64,000 bases of DNA, taken from the NCBI GenBank assembly GCA_020284085.1, contig JACEVL010000080.1, positions 938,001 through 1,002,000 of the forward strand, in the 5' to 3' direction. The notes beneath the pieces are model-generated. The model was not told the origin of the DNA and searched no databases. It saw nothing but the letters and a program-made list of their open reading frames with translations. Positions 45,066 through 55,681 of the stretch are shown here, piece after piece (the first letter of the stretch is position 1; every line of letters starts with the position of its first letter). The position numbers and the translations under genes were made by a program. This stretch comes from Aporrectodea caliginosa (Eukaryota; Annelida; Clitellata; Crassiclitellata; Lumbricidae).

Positions 45066-45467
45066 GTAAGCCTACGTTTCTCGTGAAAGATTCTAGTTGG
45101 AAGAAGCACCAAATTAACTTGGTCAACTACGTCGCAGAGGTTGGATCGAACGTACTTATCTTGTCGCCAATAATACCCGCTCCCATCGGAATACGCTGGT
45201 TCAGCCTAAATATGGACAGCGAACTACCACCTCCTTCCGGCAAGGAGGTCGGTCTTAACAATTCGAGTCACTTTGAGAACTTTCAGACAGGTTACAACAC
45301 ATCGTGGGAGATTGTTTTTGACTATGATAGACGCAGGCGATGGCTGAAAATTCAGAAGGTTCCTCTTGGTTACACTGATGTATATAGAGTGTTTATTGAG
45401 AACAGGCAGGCAGGAAACGCTGATGACAAAACTTCCTTCGATGTCGCGATCACTCTGATGACATTTG
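45066..45467 (+). CDS. Ig-like gene exon A2: cysteine-free V-like domain
   Basis: A 402-nt phase 1-1 exon (acceptor ATTCATAG, donor GTAAGA), clearly homologous to A1: VNYVAEVGSNVLILSP, IGIRWFSLNMDSELPPPSGK, a YNTSWE segment and FDVAITLMTFG. It contains no cysteine at all. The strand-B position is Ser and the strand-F region reads VYRVFIENRQAG, so a V-type fold without the core disulphide is the simplest reading. Sequons NSS and NTS. Compared with A1 it has a few extra residues (FDYDRRRR). The intron to B2 is only 673 bp, showing the compact original spacing. Confidence 0.8.
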
Positions 45468-46140
45468 GTAAGAATTTCCACGAGGTCGTTGTTTTCTCTC
45501 TTGATGCAAAGTGTAAAGCACCGGCACAGTTATTAAAGTTAATTCAACCAGTATCTTAAGAAGGCTGCTTACTGTTGTATTGCTGGTTATTTCAAGTGCA
45601 ATTAGTGCAGTAGAAATATGTAGCGTTCTACCAAAATATAAACGAGCGTTGATGAAACGTACAAGATTTGCTTCTCAATAATTAATTATTTGTTAACTCA
45701 GATGTTTACGGTCTTTAAATAGTAGCAGTTATTTCGCATGACGTTGAGGTATCGGCTCAAATATTTTAATAGACCTCACACTCACACTGGTTAGCTATCT
45801 CGTTTTCCCATCCGTTAAATCACTTACCAATTCAGTTTCTGTAATCATCCAACCTTCATAGATGCATGTTTTACCTCGAAACGTTGGTTTCTTCTGCGTT
45901 GGATCTTATTGGTCGTTGGATAATTGGATTTTATGTAAACTTTACCCAGCAATTGTTCACTTCGAGGTTAATCAAGCCTTTAGACTAGACACTTTCGTGA
46001 AGCGTACGTTTGGCGTCGTGAGGAAATGCGAATTTCATGTTGCACTACCAAGTCCACGATAAAGTAAACTAGACGTGTAGTATGTTTAAACTATTGGTTT
46101 GCAATAGTAAAATCATTGATAGAGTAACATGCAATTACAG
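45468..46140. other. Intron A2-B2
   Basis: 673 bp without recognised repeats. The frame 45862-46062 lies within it and has no domain. Confidence 0.6.
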
Positions 46141-46506
46141 AGAAACACGAATGTGGCTATGTATCGAAGCCTCCAAATCCGACAGAGGGCGACGAATTCG
46201 TCCTCAACTGCAGCGTCATAGTCAACGGATGGTGGAATGCATCTTTGGTGTTCCGCAATGCCTACGACGGAAGTGAAATCAGAGGAGAAATGTCCGAATG
46301 TAACGATCAGCCAAGCACCGGTACCACCAAGATCTGCAGCACAGTCAGGATCAAGGCTGAAACGGACATCCTCGCTTATAGCTGTCGCCTCGAATTTCCT
46401 CCGATTGAAAGACTTGATCTGGAAAGCCCTTTGTTCCAAAATTCAAAATGGCCGGATGCGTTTAATAAAGAAGTTGTTTGCTATCTACCCGAAATCTACT
46501 TAGAGG
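46141..46506 (+). CDS. Ig-like gene exon B2: six-cysteine Ig-like domain
   Basis: A 366-nt phase 1-1 exon (acceptor GCAATTACAG, donor GTTAGT). It aligns end to end with B1: HECGYVSKP, FVLNCSVIVNG, WNASLVFRNAYDGSE, SECND, KICSTVRIKAETDILAYSC, FNKEVVCYLPEIYLEG. All six cysteines are kept. It has sequons NCS and NAS, one more than B1. Codon-level divergence with domain features retained suggests the copy is, or recently was, under selection. Confidence 0.85.
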
Positions 46507-46997
46507 GTTAGTAAACAGATAAGTTAGACGTGGGGTTAATTGTACGGTTTCAAAATTGTAGTCTAAAGATGACTACTGAAATTACTTAAAACTGTGCGTC
46601 TGCTTTGCAGTTTACAAGCTATATTAGCCGCATTACACTGGGAATTTTGACAAAAGTTGAAGTTTCCCCATGTAAATCAGCTAAGACCAGTATCTGATAT
46701 GCAGCGGAAACAGGCGTAGCCTGAACTGTTTATTCGACATTTGAAATGGCTAATGGGTCTTTCTAGAATTTAAATTATCATCGGCTAAATTTTATTATGC
46801 AACTTCTAAATTCTGTTTTGCAGACCTTTAATGTTATCATTTAACCTGTATCGCTCCTTTGTTATGCAAACAAATATAATAGCTAAAACTTTCAACATTT
46901 TCATAAAGCCTACACATCATAGTTATTTGAATCACGATTTCCTTCTTGTTGGTTAAACTTTTTTTATTTAGATCCGTCAAATTATTTGTTTTGTTAG

Positions 46998-47511
46998 TTA
47001 TTCCATCGAGTGTTGCGTTCTTCTGCAACGATACCAATTGCCCTGTAACGATCTTCCCACTACGATTCGCTCTATGATCTTAACTGGGGGTACTTATGTC
47101 TCTGCCCGTACTCTTAAGACCTTCTTTTCTCTCGGGGATTATCGCATTGGGAGCGCCTCTGTCCCTCTGATTAGGTCGTACTGAGTGAGGCGCTTTAGAA
47201 ATCCATATATACAATGCACCACAATGCATGCGTGGCTCACGGGTATCCACCGCCCATCTTTGATCCTCGCATTTGGCACATTTTCGTAGGACCCTGCAAT
47301 AAATCTAGGGATCCAGACTATCAAGTGAATTATGACAACCACTTCTTCATGGACACGGTTGATGGCCAATTAAAGATCAGATTAGAGGCTGTGCGACAGT
47401 GTGCAAGTTACCGGATAAGTAAGGCAGACTTGGGACAAGTTTAAATAACCTGTAACGCATCGAATGCACTTGGCTGGGGATACAACGATTTGATACTAGA
47501 AATAAAATTGA
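46998..47511 (+). pseudogene. Ig-like gene exon C2, broken by LINE insertion and a stop
   Basis: The acceptor (TTGTTAG) and donor (GTAAGT) are kept. The 5' part reads VIPSSVAFFCNDTNCP, equivalent to the C-x5-C leader of C1. The frame is then lost in an inserted L2 3' end (about 47043-47213), resumes with CVAHGYPPPIFDPRI and YDNHFFMDT, and hits TAA just before ITCNASNALGWGYNDLILEI (Glu codon in C1). If included in the mRNA it would truncate the protein. Phase 1-1 borders let it be skipped. Confidence 0.85.
47043..47213 (+). mobile_element. L2-type LINE 3' end inserted in exon C2
   Basis: Contains LKTFFSLGDYRIGSAS and GGGAGCGCCTCTGTCCCTCT, then GTGAGGCGCTTTAGAAATCC, the terminal formula of the L2-like family (compare 39360-39400). 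Its borders replace about 25 bp of the exon as judged against C1. No clear target duplication. Confidence 0.8.
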
Positions 47512-47575
47512 GTAAGTCAAGCAGCAGTTAATTAAACTCTAATATTTCTTGGTTTTCAGCAGACATGTCACATTA

Positions 47576-49947
47576 GGGTGGTTCACAGATATATGGTAAA
47601 AAATAAAGTTCAAGCTAGAAACCAAGGCACCCTCTCAGTTTGTTAGACCTCTCAATAGTATTATTTAAACAAATTTTCAGCTTCAAATTCAAAGTGGAAG
47701 ATGATGCTCACGGACTGTGTTACTTTGCCCTATGCCGATAAATGCACAATTGCACATTCATTTTAGAAATGAATGCATCGAGCGTTCACATTTATTTCAT
47801 GTCAAGATAGTATCAATGCACTGTAATTTGACAACACTGGAACAGTTAGTCAGATTGAATTGTAAAATTTCAGTAAGTTTGAAGAATTGGAAATTTCCAA
47901 AAATGTCAGAAACATCGTCCAGTTCATAAATGTCGAATGTTGATTATTCTTGTTTTAATTACTTCCAAAACCCATTGCAGACGTAGACTCTAGAAACTGC
48001 AAGGATTTTCAAGCACTGCGTCAACAGCAGACTTCTTTGTTGTGTGAGTGGGGACAGCTCTCCCAAAGTCTCCCATTTGCCTCGACCAATTGGAGTAGAA
48101 ACTACTTTTCTTCTTCATCATTGGTGATGAGTCGGATGAATTCCTCGAACAACTTCACATCCCTCTCAACCGTGTTGTTGACCACTCTCAATTGCTGAAT
48201 TCTCTCTGTACCAGTCCCTGCTTGTAATCATTACTTCGGATCCATGTCTCTGGTGGAAGTGTAAGAAAGGAATCACCAGTCTGCAGGCGTGACAGTAGTG
48301 TCAGTGTTCGCTGGGTTGCAAAATCACCCAGGCAAGACCCCTTCTACAGTACTGTAGCTGGCATCACCTCTCACCTTCCTTTCATCAGGTTTTGCAGTTA
48401 TTCTGTCGACAATCTTCACCTTTTCTGTTGCAGAAAGTTGATCTGAGAACAGTGCCAGACCTACATCTTCATCTGGAAGGTACCACAAGTGATTTTCTGG
48501 GACCTTCCTGGCAGCAACGCTCATCTCACGGTCAATTCACGCGTATTTGGTCGCGAGAACGGTAGATTTTAATGGCTTACAGTAACTTGGCCATCCAGCG
48601 TGCATGGTGAACTAGCCCAGGAGCTCTCCAGTGAATTATCAAAGGCTGATTTCCAAGAACAACCATGTCAGCTCAATGAGTTCTTGGTATCTGAAATTCC
48701 TTGAGAAAACTGAGTGCTGTTTCATGGAAGGCTTCAGTGCTGGATATGACTTCCAGTCCTCGGAAGTTCTCACGTGTAACACCTTCCCAAGCAGCTTTAA
48801 AGGTCTGGAAGATTATAATATATGGTGAATTATATGGACCGCAGCACATGGTGAATACTTTGGCTAAATCAGTTCCATCAAAAGATGATGGCAGACCAAC
48901 CACAGAAGCTCTCGACCTATCTTGTCTTCCAGCACAACGCACATTCCGTTAAAATGTCCAGTGTTCACAAAAATTGTATCGAGACTCAAGGCATGAACCT
49001 TGTCAGTGAGTTTCCATCTCCAGAAGATTATGAATGGCCAATTGGCCATGGATTCGTTGTATCTTGTCCCAGAGGCTAATTCAGGCACACCGAGGAGCTT
49101 ATCCACACCATCACCTGAAACTAGCACTGGCAGGCGGTCGACATTTCCTGCTCCAATGTAGTACCAGTGCATATTCTGGTACACATTCAGATCTTACAGC
49201 TCCAGCATGCTCATTTTTGTCTTTCTTCCGCTCTCTGTGGATGGTACTCCACGAAAGTGGTGGGGCAGAGGGTTCACAGCCAAGCGCTGCAGCAATTGGC
49301 ACCACCAATCTCAATACTTCGCCCTCAGAAGTCTTATTTCGATCCAATGCACTTGTCACATGATGAGTGAACAGCTGGTTAGTCTTGATCGTGGTGAGCT
49401 GCTTTTCCACATGTTGACTTGGAGTTTTCCGTAGTGCTGGCTTAAAGTCTTCATCAGAATCGTTGGAGCTCTGGGAGTGGGAGGTCTCTGTTCCATCTGT
49501 CAGGTAATCCTCTGAAGCTACTGATGTTGACTCGGTAATGCCTGCGTCGGCTGTCTTTCGACGTACCTCTGCCTCAAGTTGCCGCTGACGAACCCGCTCT
49601 TGCCTGTTTGAATTTCCTTGTCTTCAGTTGCTATATACATTTACCTGGCCCCTCGCTGATCAAGCAAGAAATCACGATCTTGAGCAAATACCAATTAGTA
49701 AGTAAGTAAGTATGTTTCTACAACATAAATTATTTCAAGCTCATCTCCACGACAAATGTTGACCAAGTTATACGGCATCAAGATTCACTGCTAATACTAC
49801 TATAATGGTAATATTATATGTCATTGAGCACCATCTTCCAGTTGGAATAAGAAGATGACATTTTCTCTCAATAATACTATTGACAGGTCTAACAAACTGA
49901 GAGGGTGCCTTGGCTTCTAGCTTGAACTTTGTTTTTATGGACCACCC
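47576..49947 (-). mobile_element. DNA transposon, roughly 90-bp TIRs, decayed transposase
   Basis: 2.37 kb. The left end GGGTGGTTCACAGATATATG and its continuation (AAAGTTCAAGCTAGAAACC, GGCACCCTCTCAGTTTG) match the right end inverted over about 90 bp, and TA lies outside both ends. On the minus strand broken frames give DKLLGVPELASGT, KVHALSLDTIFVNTGHFNG, CVVLEDKIGRELLWLVCHH, GLPSSFDGTDLAKVF and NHLWYLPDEDVGLALFSDQL. The SLDT..NTG....LE..LGRELLWL..RHH pattern recurs in uncharacterised invertebrate transposon proteins as I remember them. I cannot place it in a named superfamily. At least three frameshifts; it is inactive. Confidence 0.75.
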
Positions 49948-49949
49948 TA

Positions 49950-51040
49950 TTGTCACATATATCTGAGGATGTGAGGATGTCGCTACACAGGCCTGTGATT
50001 TATCGGAACGCGACCTCTAAAAATGACCAGGATACAGAAATACATTGAAAGCCTACGTGCTATCTTTTAAATGATTTGAGTATCACGCAAGCTACTGTAG
50101 AAGTCACACAATTCTGGTAAAGTGTCTCGAAAATAAACTTTTATTCTTTAATATTGTTAGTAATATTAGTGTTAGTATTATTATTTTTATATGAATTATG
50201 AAATGTGGATATGGTCTACTTTCTGATTATTTTCGGTTTTGATTATAATTTTGTTAAAATTGGAGGTCACTCAGTGACTGTCTTTAACGTTAACAAGAAT
50301 GACCACCATGTTCTTTTATTTGCGGTGGAGATTCAAATATTTGTGGGCAATTTAATTATGAATACGTCATTTCAACTATCGATACTCTGAAAAATTAATA
50401 TGGTATTTCAGCTTTATCAGCAGCGTGGCGAATGTTCTAACCTTATAAGATAAATGCAAGATGCGGGGCCATATTTCAGATAACAAATATAAATAATATT
50501 TTTGAATATTTTCTGAGCCAAGTAATTTTGGAGAAAATTGCCGGTGTCAGTTTCGTGTCAGAGTCTACACGCAGCTAAGCACGTCACGGATCCATAGGGC
50601 CTAATTACTCTACTGAATATTTTGCTTTAAAATCTTAGCAATTTCTCAGAGATCTGTAGTGAAAAAAATTATGATAACTAAAAAGATTGCCAAACTGATG
50701 TCCGAATTGGATCCACTAAACTGAGTATATTTGGATGTAATAAAGTGACTTACAATTTTGAGTCCCAAACATTCAGTTCGGGGACATGGTTCCCACTGGT
50801 ATCCTCTGTAAAGGGGCTACATTATAGAGAAAATGAATGGAAGCGGCGGTGACAGGCCGACGCTTGTAAAATTAGTGATCCTGAAACGAACGAACCTAAG
50901 TACATAGTACTACATAATTATGTATATATTCATGCATACATGTGTGCATGTATGTATGGCATGCACGTGCTTAGGCCTACGTGCGCACGTTAAGTACACA
51001 GATATCATGTACTTATGTATGTACGAATGCATATTATTAT
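49950..51040. other. No gene recognised
   Basis: AT-rich intronic DNA. 50900-51035 is loosely repetitive in ATGTATGT/TGCATG words leading to an ATT microsatellite. Confidence 0.5.
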
Positions 51041-51044
51041 TATT

Positions 51045-51370
51045 ATTTTATTATTATTAAATAAATTTGTAACGCGCGCAAGGTCACACCGAGATGTGAA
51101 TCTGAGGCGCGGATAGTCAGCCGCCAGGTGAAGATGCACTTAGATTTCTAAATCCTTGAAAGCCAAGGAGATATAGTGAGTTTTGAGCCGCTTTTTGAAT
51201 GAAGGAAGTGAAGTTGAGCTACGAAGAGAAAGTGGTAGTCGATTCCATTCCCTTGGAGCAGAGGCGTGGAATGCACGAGAGCCCATAACTGTTCTGCATC
51301 GTGGCTCAGCTAGAAGACCCGTACTTGATGATCGCAGGCAACGAGGAGGGATGTAAGGAGTTAGTAGTGC
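51045..51370 (-). mobile_element. LINE (L2/CR1-like) C-terminal fragment
   Basis: The minus-strand frame reads PPRCLRSSSTGLLAEPRCRT, GSRAFHASAPREWNRLPLSL, LPSFKKRLKTHYISLAF and stops. It is followed by GGCGCG-type sequence and an (ATT)n/AATAAA tail. The SAPREWNRLP region is the conserved C-terminus of L2/CR1 proteins. It abuts the opposite-strand L2 copy at 51371. Confidence 0.8.
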
Positions 51371-52412
51371 ATGAATATATATGGTAGGTGTGCTATACTC
51401 CCTGCCCCTTACGGCCTTCCGCAGGGCTCGGTGCTGGGTCCCGTTCTTTACATCATTTACACCTCTGAAATTGGTTCCCTACATACTGCTTCTGCTGTGC
51501 TAGGTCACCTGTACGCTGATGACGTTCAGACCTACCTGCACTGCCTTGCTACTAATGCCACTGCTGCTGTTCGAGCAATGAGCCTGGCTTTGGGTACTCT
51601 GGAGGCCTGGATGTCAACGAACCGCCTGCGCCTTCAATCCATCAAAAACTCAATTTATCTGGCTGGACACTCGGCAGCAGCTTGCGAAGCTAAACCTTTC
51701 CTCCATTGATGCAGACTTCCCTCAATTTGTCTTTCCTCTGTTGTCCGTGACATTGGAGTTACACTGGACCAAGAGTTAACCTTTGCCCCTCATATAAACC
51801 GCTTCTGCCGTGATTCTTACTATCAGTTACGCCAGTTCCGCACTGTTGCTCGCTCACTTACTTCAGACTCCACTGCTACACTCATCCACTCTTTTATCAC
51901 AGTCCGACTTGATTACTGTTGTTCACTCTATGTTGGTCTCCCAGCTTGTCGGTTGGGATGCCTGAACCGGGTCCTGCGCTCTGCCGCACGCCTTTGCGGA
52001 CGTATTCCAAAAATTTGGCCACGTCTCAGGTTATATGCTGGATGTGCTTCATTGGCTCCCCCTACTGCAGCGGATCTCGTATCGGATCATCGCTTTGGTC
52101 TGGCGGTCCTTGCTCGGCCTAGCCTCTGCCTATCTACGCGACCTCTGCTGACCTTGGGTGCTCCGGGTCGTCGCTCTCTCCGCTCTACTGAGCGGGGTGT
52201 GCTCATGGTCCCTTTTGCTACTAAGCAGAATCGAGCCTTATCAGTGGTTGGCCCATCCCTCTGGAACGGGCTCCCTTTCACAATGCGCTTGCATCCCAGA
52301 ATCCACTCTGAATCTTTCTATACTTGCCTCAAAACTGTCCTTTTCAGCCGTGCTGTGGTCGGGAGCGCTCCTGAGTAGTGACCTTGAAGTGGCTCTATAT
52401 AAAACTTCGTAA
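51371..52412 (+). mobile_element. L2-type LINE, 3' half, frameshifted
   Basis: The first frame has YGLPQGSVLGPVLYIIYTSE and the catalytic HLYADDVQTYLHC with WMSTNRLRLQ. After frameshifts come RDIGVTLDQELTF, VRLDYCCSLYVGLPACR, LHWLPLLQRI-like and LWNGLPFTMRLHP, ending LKTVLFSRAVVGSAPE with a stop. The tail is GGGAGCGCTCCTGAGTAG, TATATAAAAC and (GAAT)n. 5' truncated just before the palm. Confidence 0.85.
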
Positions 52413-52530
52413 TGAATGAATGAATGAATATGCATGTGTGTGCAATTGTGTATGTATGTATTTATGTATGTACGGATCTCTGTATGTATGTGTTTAAATG
52501 TAAACATGTCTTTATAATATTATTGTGCAG
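52413..52530 (+). repeat. GAAT and GTAT microsatellites
   Basis: ATGAATGAATGAATAT runs into TGTGTATGTATGTATTTATG words. The frames across it are repeat shadows. Confidence 0.8.
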
Positions 52531-52564
52531 GCCATTTAAAAACGCTAGGCATTGTGTGTTATAT

Positions 52565-53208
52565 GGTATGCGATTCGTCAACGGACTGTTCGTCAAGGAC
52601 TGTTCGTCAAGTGGACGTTTCGTCAACGGACGATTCGTCAACGGACTGTTCGTCAAACGGAATCGATTATTAATTCTCGTTGGCCAATAAAGGGATTGCT
52701 AGCCCATTAAGCAGGTGCGCAAAATACATGCAATTGAAGTTGGATTGGTGATAATAACTTCCTTAAGTAGAAGTTGGATTGATGCAAATAATTTTTTTTA
52801 ACTGGAAGTCGGATTGATGAAAATAATTCTTGCTATTTAAGCACAGAATTAGTTTCATCAATCCAACTTCTATTTCAGCAAAGAATTATTTTCATCAATC
52901 CAACTTCTATTTACAGAAAGAATTATTTTCATCAATCCAACTTCTATTTAAGGAAAGAATTATTTTCATCAATCCAACTTCTATTTAAGGAAAGAATTAT
53001 TTTCATCAATCCAACTTCCAGTTCAAATTGAGAGCGCGTAATGTGTGCAATAAAATGGCTTACATAATCTCCCCCTCCATGCGAGGACATAATCCCCACC
53101 AGCTAGGATATAATATAATATATTTTGATCCCACTGGAAAAAGTGTATTATTTCCCCTGGACGAACAGTCCGTTGCCGAATCGTCCGTTGACGAAACGTC
53201 CCCGAACC
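52565..53208. mobile_element. CGTCAACGGAC fold-back element, copy 1
   Basis: 644 bp from GGTATGCGATTCGTCAACGG to GAAACGTCCCCGAACC. Arms are arrays of the unit CGTCAACGGACNNTT on the left and its complement on the right. The core has GGCCAATAAAGGGATTGCTA and many ATTTTCATCAATCCAACTTC units. Flanking GTTATAT occurs on both sides (52558-52564 and 53209-53215). Same family as 55682-56400, inverted. Confidence 0.8.
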
Positions 53209-53572
53209 GTTATATTTTGTTTGTTCTTGCCTATGTTTTAATAAAATTATTTGAAATGTTTCCTAGTATCATTGGTCTAGTATTTTTCTTAGTTTTCCGT
53301 ATTTTCGTATATTTTGGCGTCATTCTATATTTTGGGTCTTTATATTGTGTACTAGAAGTTCCCCAACCGGCCTTGTCTCTACTTCCACACTATCCAGACG
53401 TCTCAATTCTGGGCCAAATAGGCCTACGTAATTCCTTCTCCATTTCATATGTCTTTATTGAGCGGTCACCATTCGTTGTCGCGTCTTTGGCAATGTACTA
53501 GTTGCATGTAGTAATTTTTCCCTTTCGTGCAACACACTGTTCATCATGTGATTAATCACCTATCTTGTGTAG

Positions 53573-53674
53573 AACGCGAAGAAGGTGATGCTACGGAAAC
53601 CGCATTCAGTGACGTTGAAGCTGCAGCAGCTGACGGAACAGTTAAAGGAAATATCCCTCGAATAGACTCAACAG
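53573..53674 (+). CDS. Ig-like gene: acidic phase 1-1 linker exon
   Basis: Between the acceptor TCTTGTGTAG and donor GTAATT, 102 nt encode REEGDATETAFSDVEAAAAD and then GTVKGNIPRIDSTG, a hydrophilic, acidic segment without cysteine. Phase 1 at both ends and position between C2 and C3 fit the gene model. A short stalk between Ig-like domains is the most natural reading. The evidence is splice sites, phase and lack of stops only, so it could be coincidental. Confidence 0.5.
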
Positions 53675-54190
53675 GTAATTTAAAATCAGTCTTCACTAAT
53701 AATACTCTTAGCAAAGTGCTGAGAAATTGTAGGTCTTCCTCCATGTGCTAATCTATATTCAAACACACGATTTCAATAATGTGAGAAATTTTCTAACAGC
53801 AAACCTGTGGCTTTTGATATTTTACCTGATTGAATAAGACAAATTATTAGTATAGTTTTAACACATAAGTTATTTTAATAAAATGAATCTGGGGACGCCT
53901 TTTATGGAAAATATTGTTTGGCCATAGCCTTCTCAAAAGACAAGAGATTGCTCTCTACATCAGACTCTTCAAGTTTTGATATTAGTTTAACTGTTTAACA
54001 GGAGACGTAAATCGAAACAACTCTGTCTCGAACCGGCATTGTCTCGGCATACACACCAACCAGACGCTTTAATCCTAGCTCATATCGGAGCTGTCGTTTC
54101 TTCTCCATGTCATATTGTCTGTTTTCCTCCATTTTCAATCGAACCTTTTCTCCTCTTTTCCACTTCAAGCTGGCTTTCTAAAAACTGCAC
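53675..54190. other. No gene recognised
   Basis: AT-rich intronic DNA after the linker exon; nothing supportable. Confidence 0.45.
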
Positions 54191-54193
54191 CAT

Positions 54194-54195
<2 letters not shown>

Positions 54196-54263
<68 letters not shown>

Positions 54264-54310
54264 GTCTCTGTCTGTCTGTCTCTCTCTATCTCTCTCTGTC
54301 TCTCTCTCTG
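54196..54310 (+). repeat. (CT)n microsatellite
   Basis: More than 30 CT units, then CTGT-interrupted repeats. It yields Leu-Ser and Arg-Glu repeat frames that are not genes. Confidence 0.95.
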
Positions 54311-55210
54311 TATTGTAATGTCACGTGTTCTGGAGAAAGTAACTGACAAGGGGTTTCACAAATATTTAATGTGAATCCCTCTTTCCCAAAACCATAACTT
54401 GATACTTATATAATCCTTTTAAGGACGACACTTTAAGAGAAACCATTGATCCAACGCAAAGTCAACTGTAACGTCAAAGTTTGACGTCATGTCACATGGC
54501 GTCATGTAGGGAACAACCGGAAATCGCTTCGGCCATTTGCCCCGGCCGGATATCGGGTTTTTCGGAACTATTCGCCTCGGCAAATAATACCCACGCAAAT
54601 ACCTACAATTTTTGGAATTCGATCAATCTCAAGATTATAGTTACAATTTACAAATAAATTATACAACTGAACTAAATTTCTGCAACAATTTAAGTATTTA
54701 ACCGAGAATCGCTATTTAGCGCTGAGATTGGTTGTCATTGTTCTAGCCCTTCGTACTATATTACATGTAAAAAACGGTACTCGGTTCGTACCCGGATCCG
54801 GCAAATAGTACATCCAAATACTCGGATTTGCTACCCGGTAGAAAATGTCTACCCGGTTGTTCCCTGCAAGACTAACCTTATGAAACAGAAACTAAGTTGT
54901 ATGCAAACATTTTCAGGAATACTCGCCAAAGGAATTTTTATATCTCTTCCAGTTTGAAAGGTACCGTATGCATTGAGAACCGCTATGTTGGTAAAAATTA
55001 CAGGCTATATTATATGGGCGTATACGAAATTTGAAAACGTCTAAACCATGTTCGATTTTTCTTTAACTTTGCATTTTTTATCAGTATAGCCAAGAGAAAC
55101 TCTTTGGAGGTTGGCCAGTGCCACTGATATTTGAGAACTTTGTTTTTTGGGCGGACACCCGACCTCACAGGCGTAGAACCCAAACGCCAGTCAGGATGAC
55201 ATCCAAATTG
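54311..55210. other. No gene recognised
   Basis: 54540-54850 contains short CCGGATATCGGG, GGATCCGGCAAATAGTACAT and TACCCGG words that may be a decayed repeat. No coding signal. Confidence 0.45.
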
Positions 55211-55214
55211 TAAT

Positions 55215-55660
55215 TGTAATTGTAATTGAACATTTGTATAGCGCCACTCACAGATTCAGAGGCGCTTTCGACCCAGGGCTCTAACAAATAAGATAGTCCT
55301 CAGGCGTTTCCGAAACACATGAAGAGAAAGGCTGAGGAGCTCAAGACGCAATTCATGCGGAAGATGGTTCCAACTGGAGGGGCCGACATAAGCAATGCTT
55401 CTGGATTGAGCAGTTGAACCACGCATGCGAGGGACAACCAGAAGGCCTCTGGCGGCAGAGCGCAGAGCAGAGCGACCAGGGAGTGTAGAAGCCGATGTAT
55501 TTGAAGGAGCTACCCCGAGTAGAGAGTTGCACATAAGTGTGAGAATTTTGAACTGAATGCACTGGGGCACAGGAAGCCAGTGAAGAGTTTCCCGAATGAA
55601 GGAAGATATGTGACAATACTTCGGGATCCCAAATAAGTCTGATCTGCTAGACAAAGTCGT
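55215..55660 (-). mobile_element. L2-type LINE 3' fragment
   Basis: The minus strand has YCHISSFIRETLHWLPVPQC, IQFKILTLMCNSLLGVAPS, LRSAARGLLVVPRMRG, VGPSSWNHLPHELRLELLS and a stop at 55256, then AGCGCCTCTGAATCTG, GGCGCTATACAAATG and an (ATTACA)n tail. Its 5' end is at the fold-back element at 55682. Confidence 0.85.
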
Positions 55661-55681
55661 TCAATGACTCCTATGGTTTGG

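Noticed and set aside
45862..46062. Extra exon between A2 and B2
   Set aside because: It has no homologue in the A1-B1 intron and no cysteine or Ig pattern; A2 to B2 joins directly in phase.
47930..49650. Host gene on the minus strand
   Set aside because: The broken frames lie between matching terminal inverted repeats (47576 and 49947), so they belong to a decayed transposon.
52571..52670. Array of regularly spaced short repeats resembling a CRISPR array
   Set aside because: The host is eukaryotic, the units are contiguous without unique spacers of fixed length, and the array is an arm of a fold-back element. The same applies to 1381-1540, 7830-7960 and 56230-56400.
53028..53501. Plus-strand frame of 157 codons with hydrophobic stretches
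   Set aside because: It starts inside the fold-back element at 52565-53208 and runs out of it; no domain and no splice or phase link to the Ig-like gene.
54039..54374. Open frames of 60-110 codons across a CT-rich tract
   Set aside because: They are created by the (CT)n microsatellite (Leu-Ser or Arg-Glu repeats) and have no domain.
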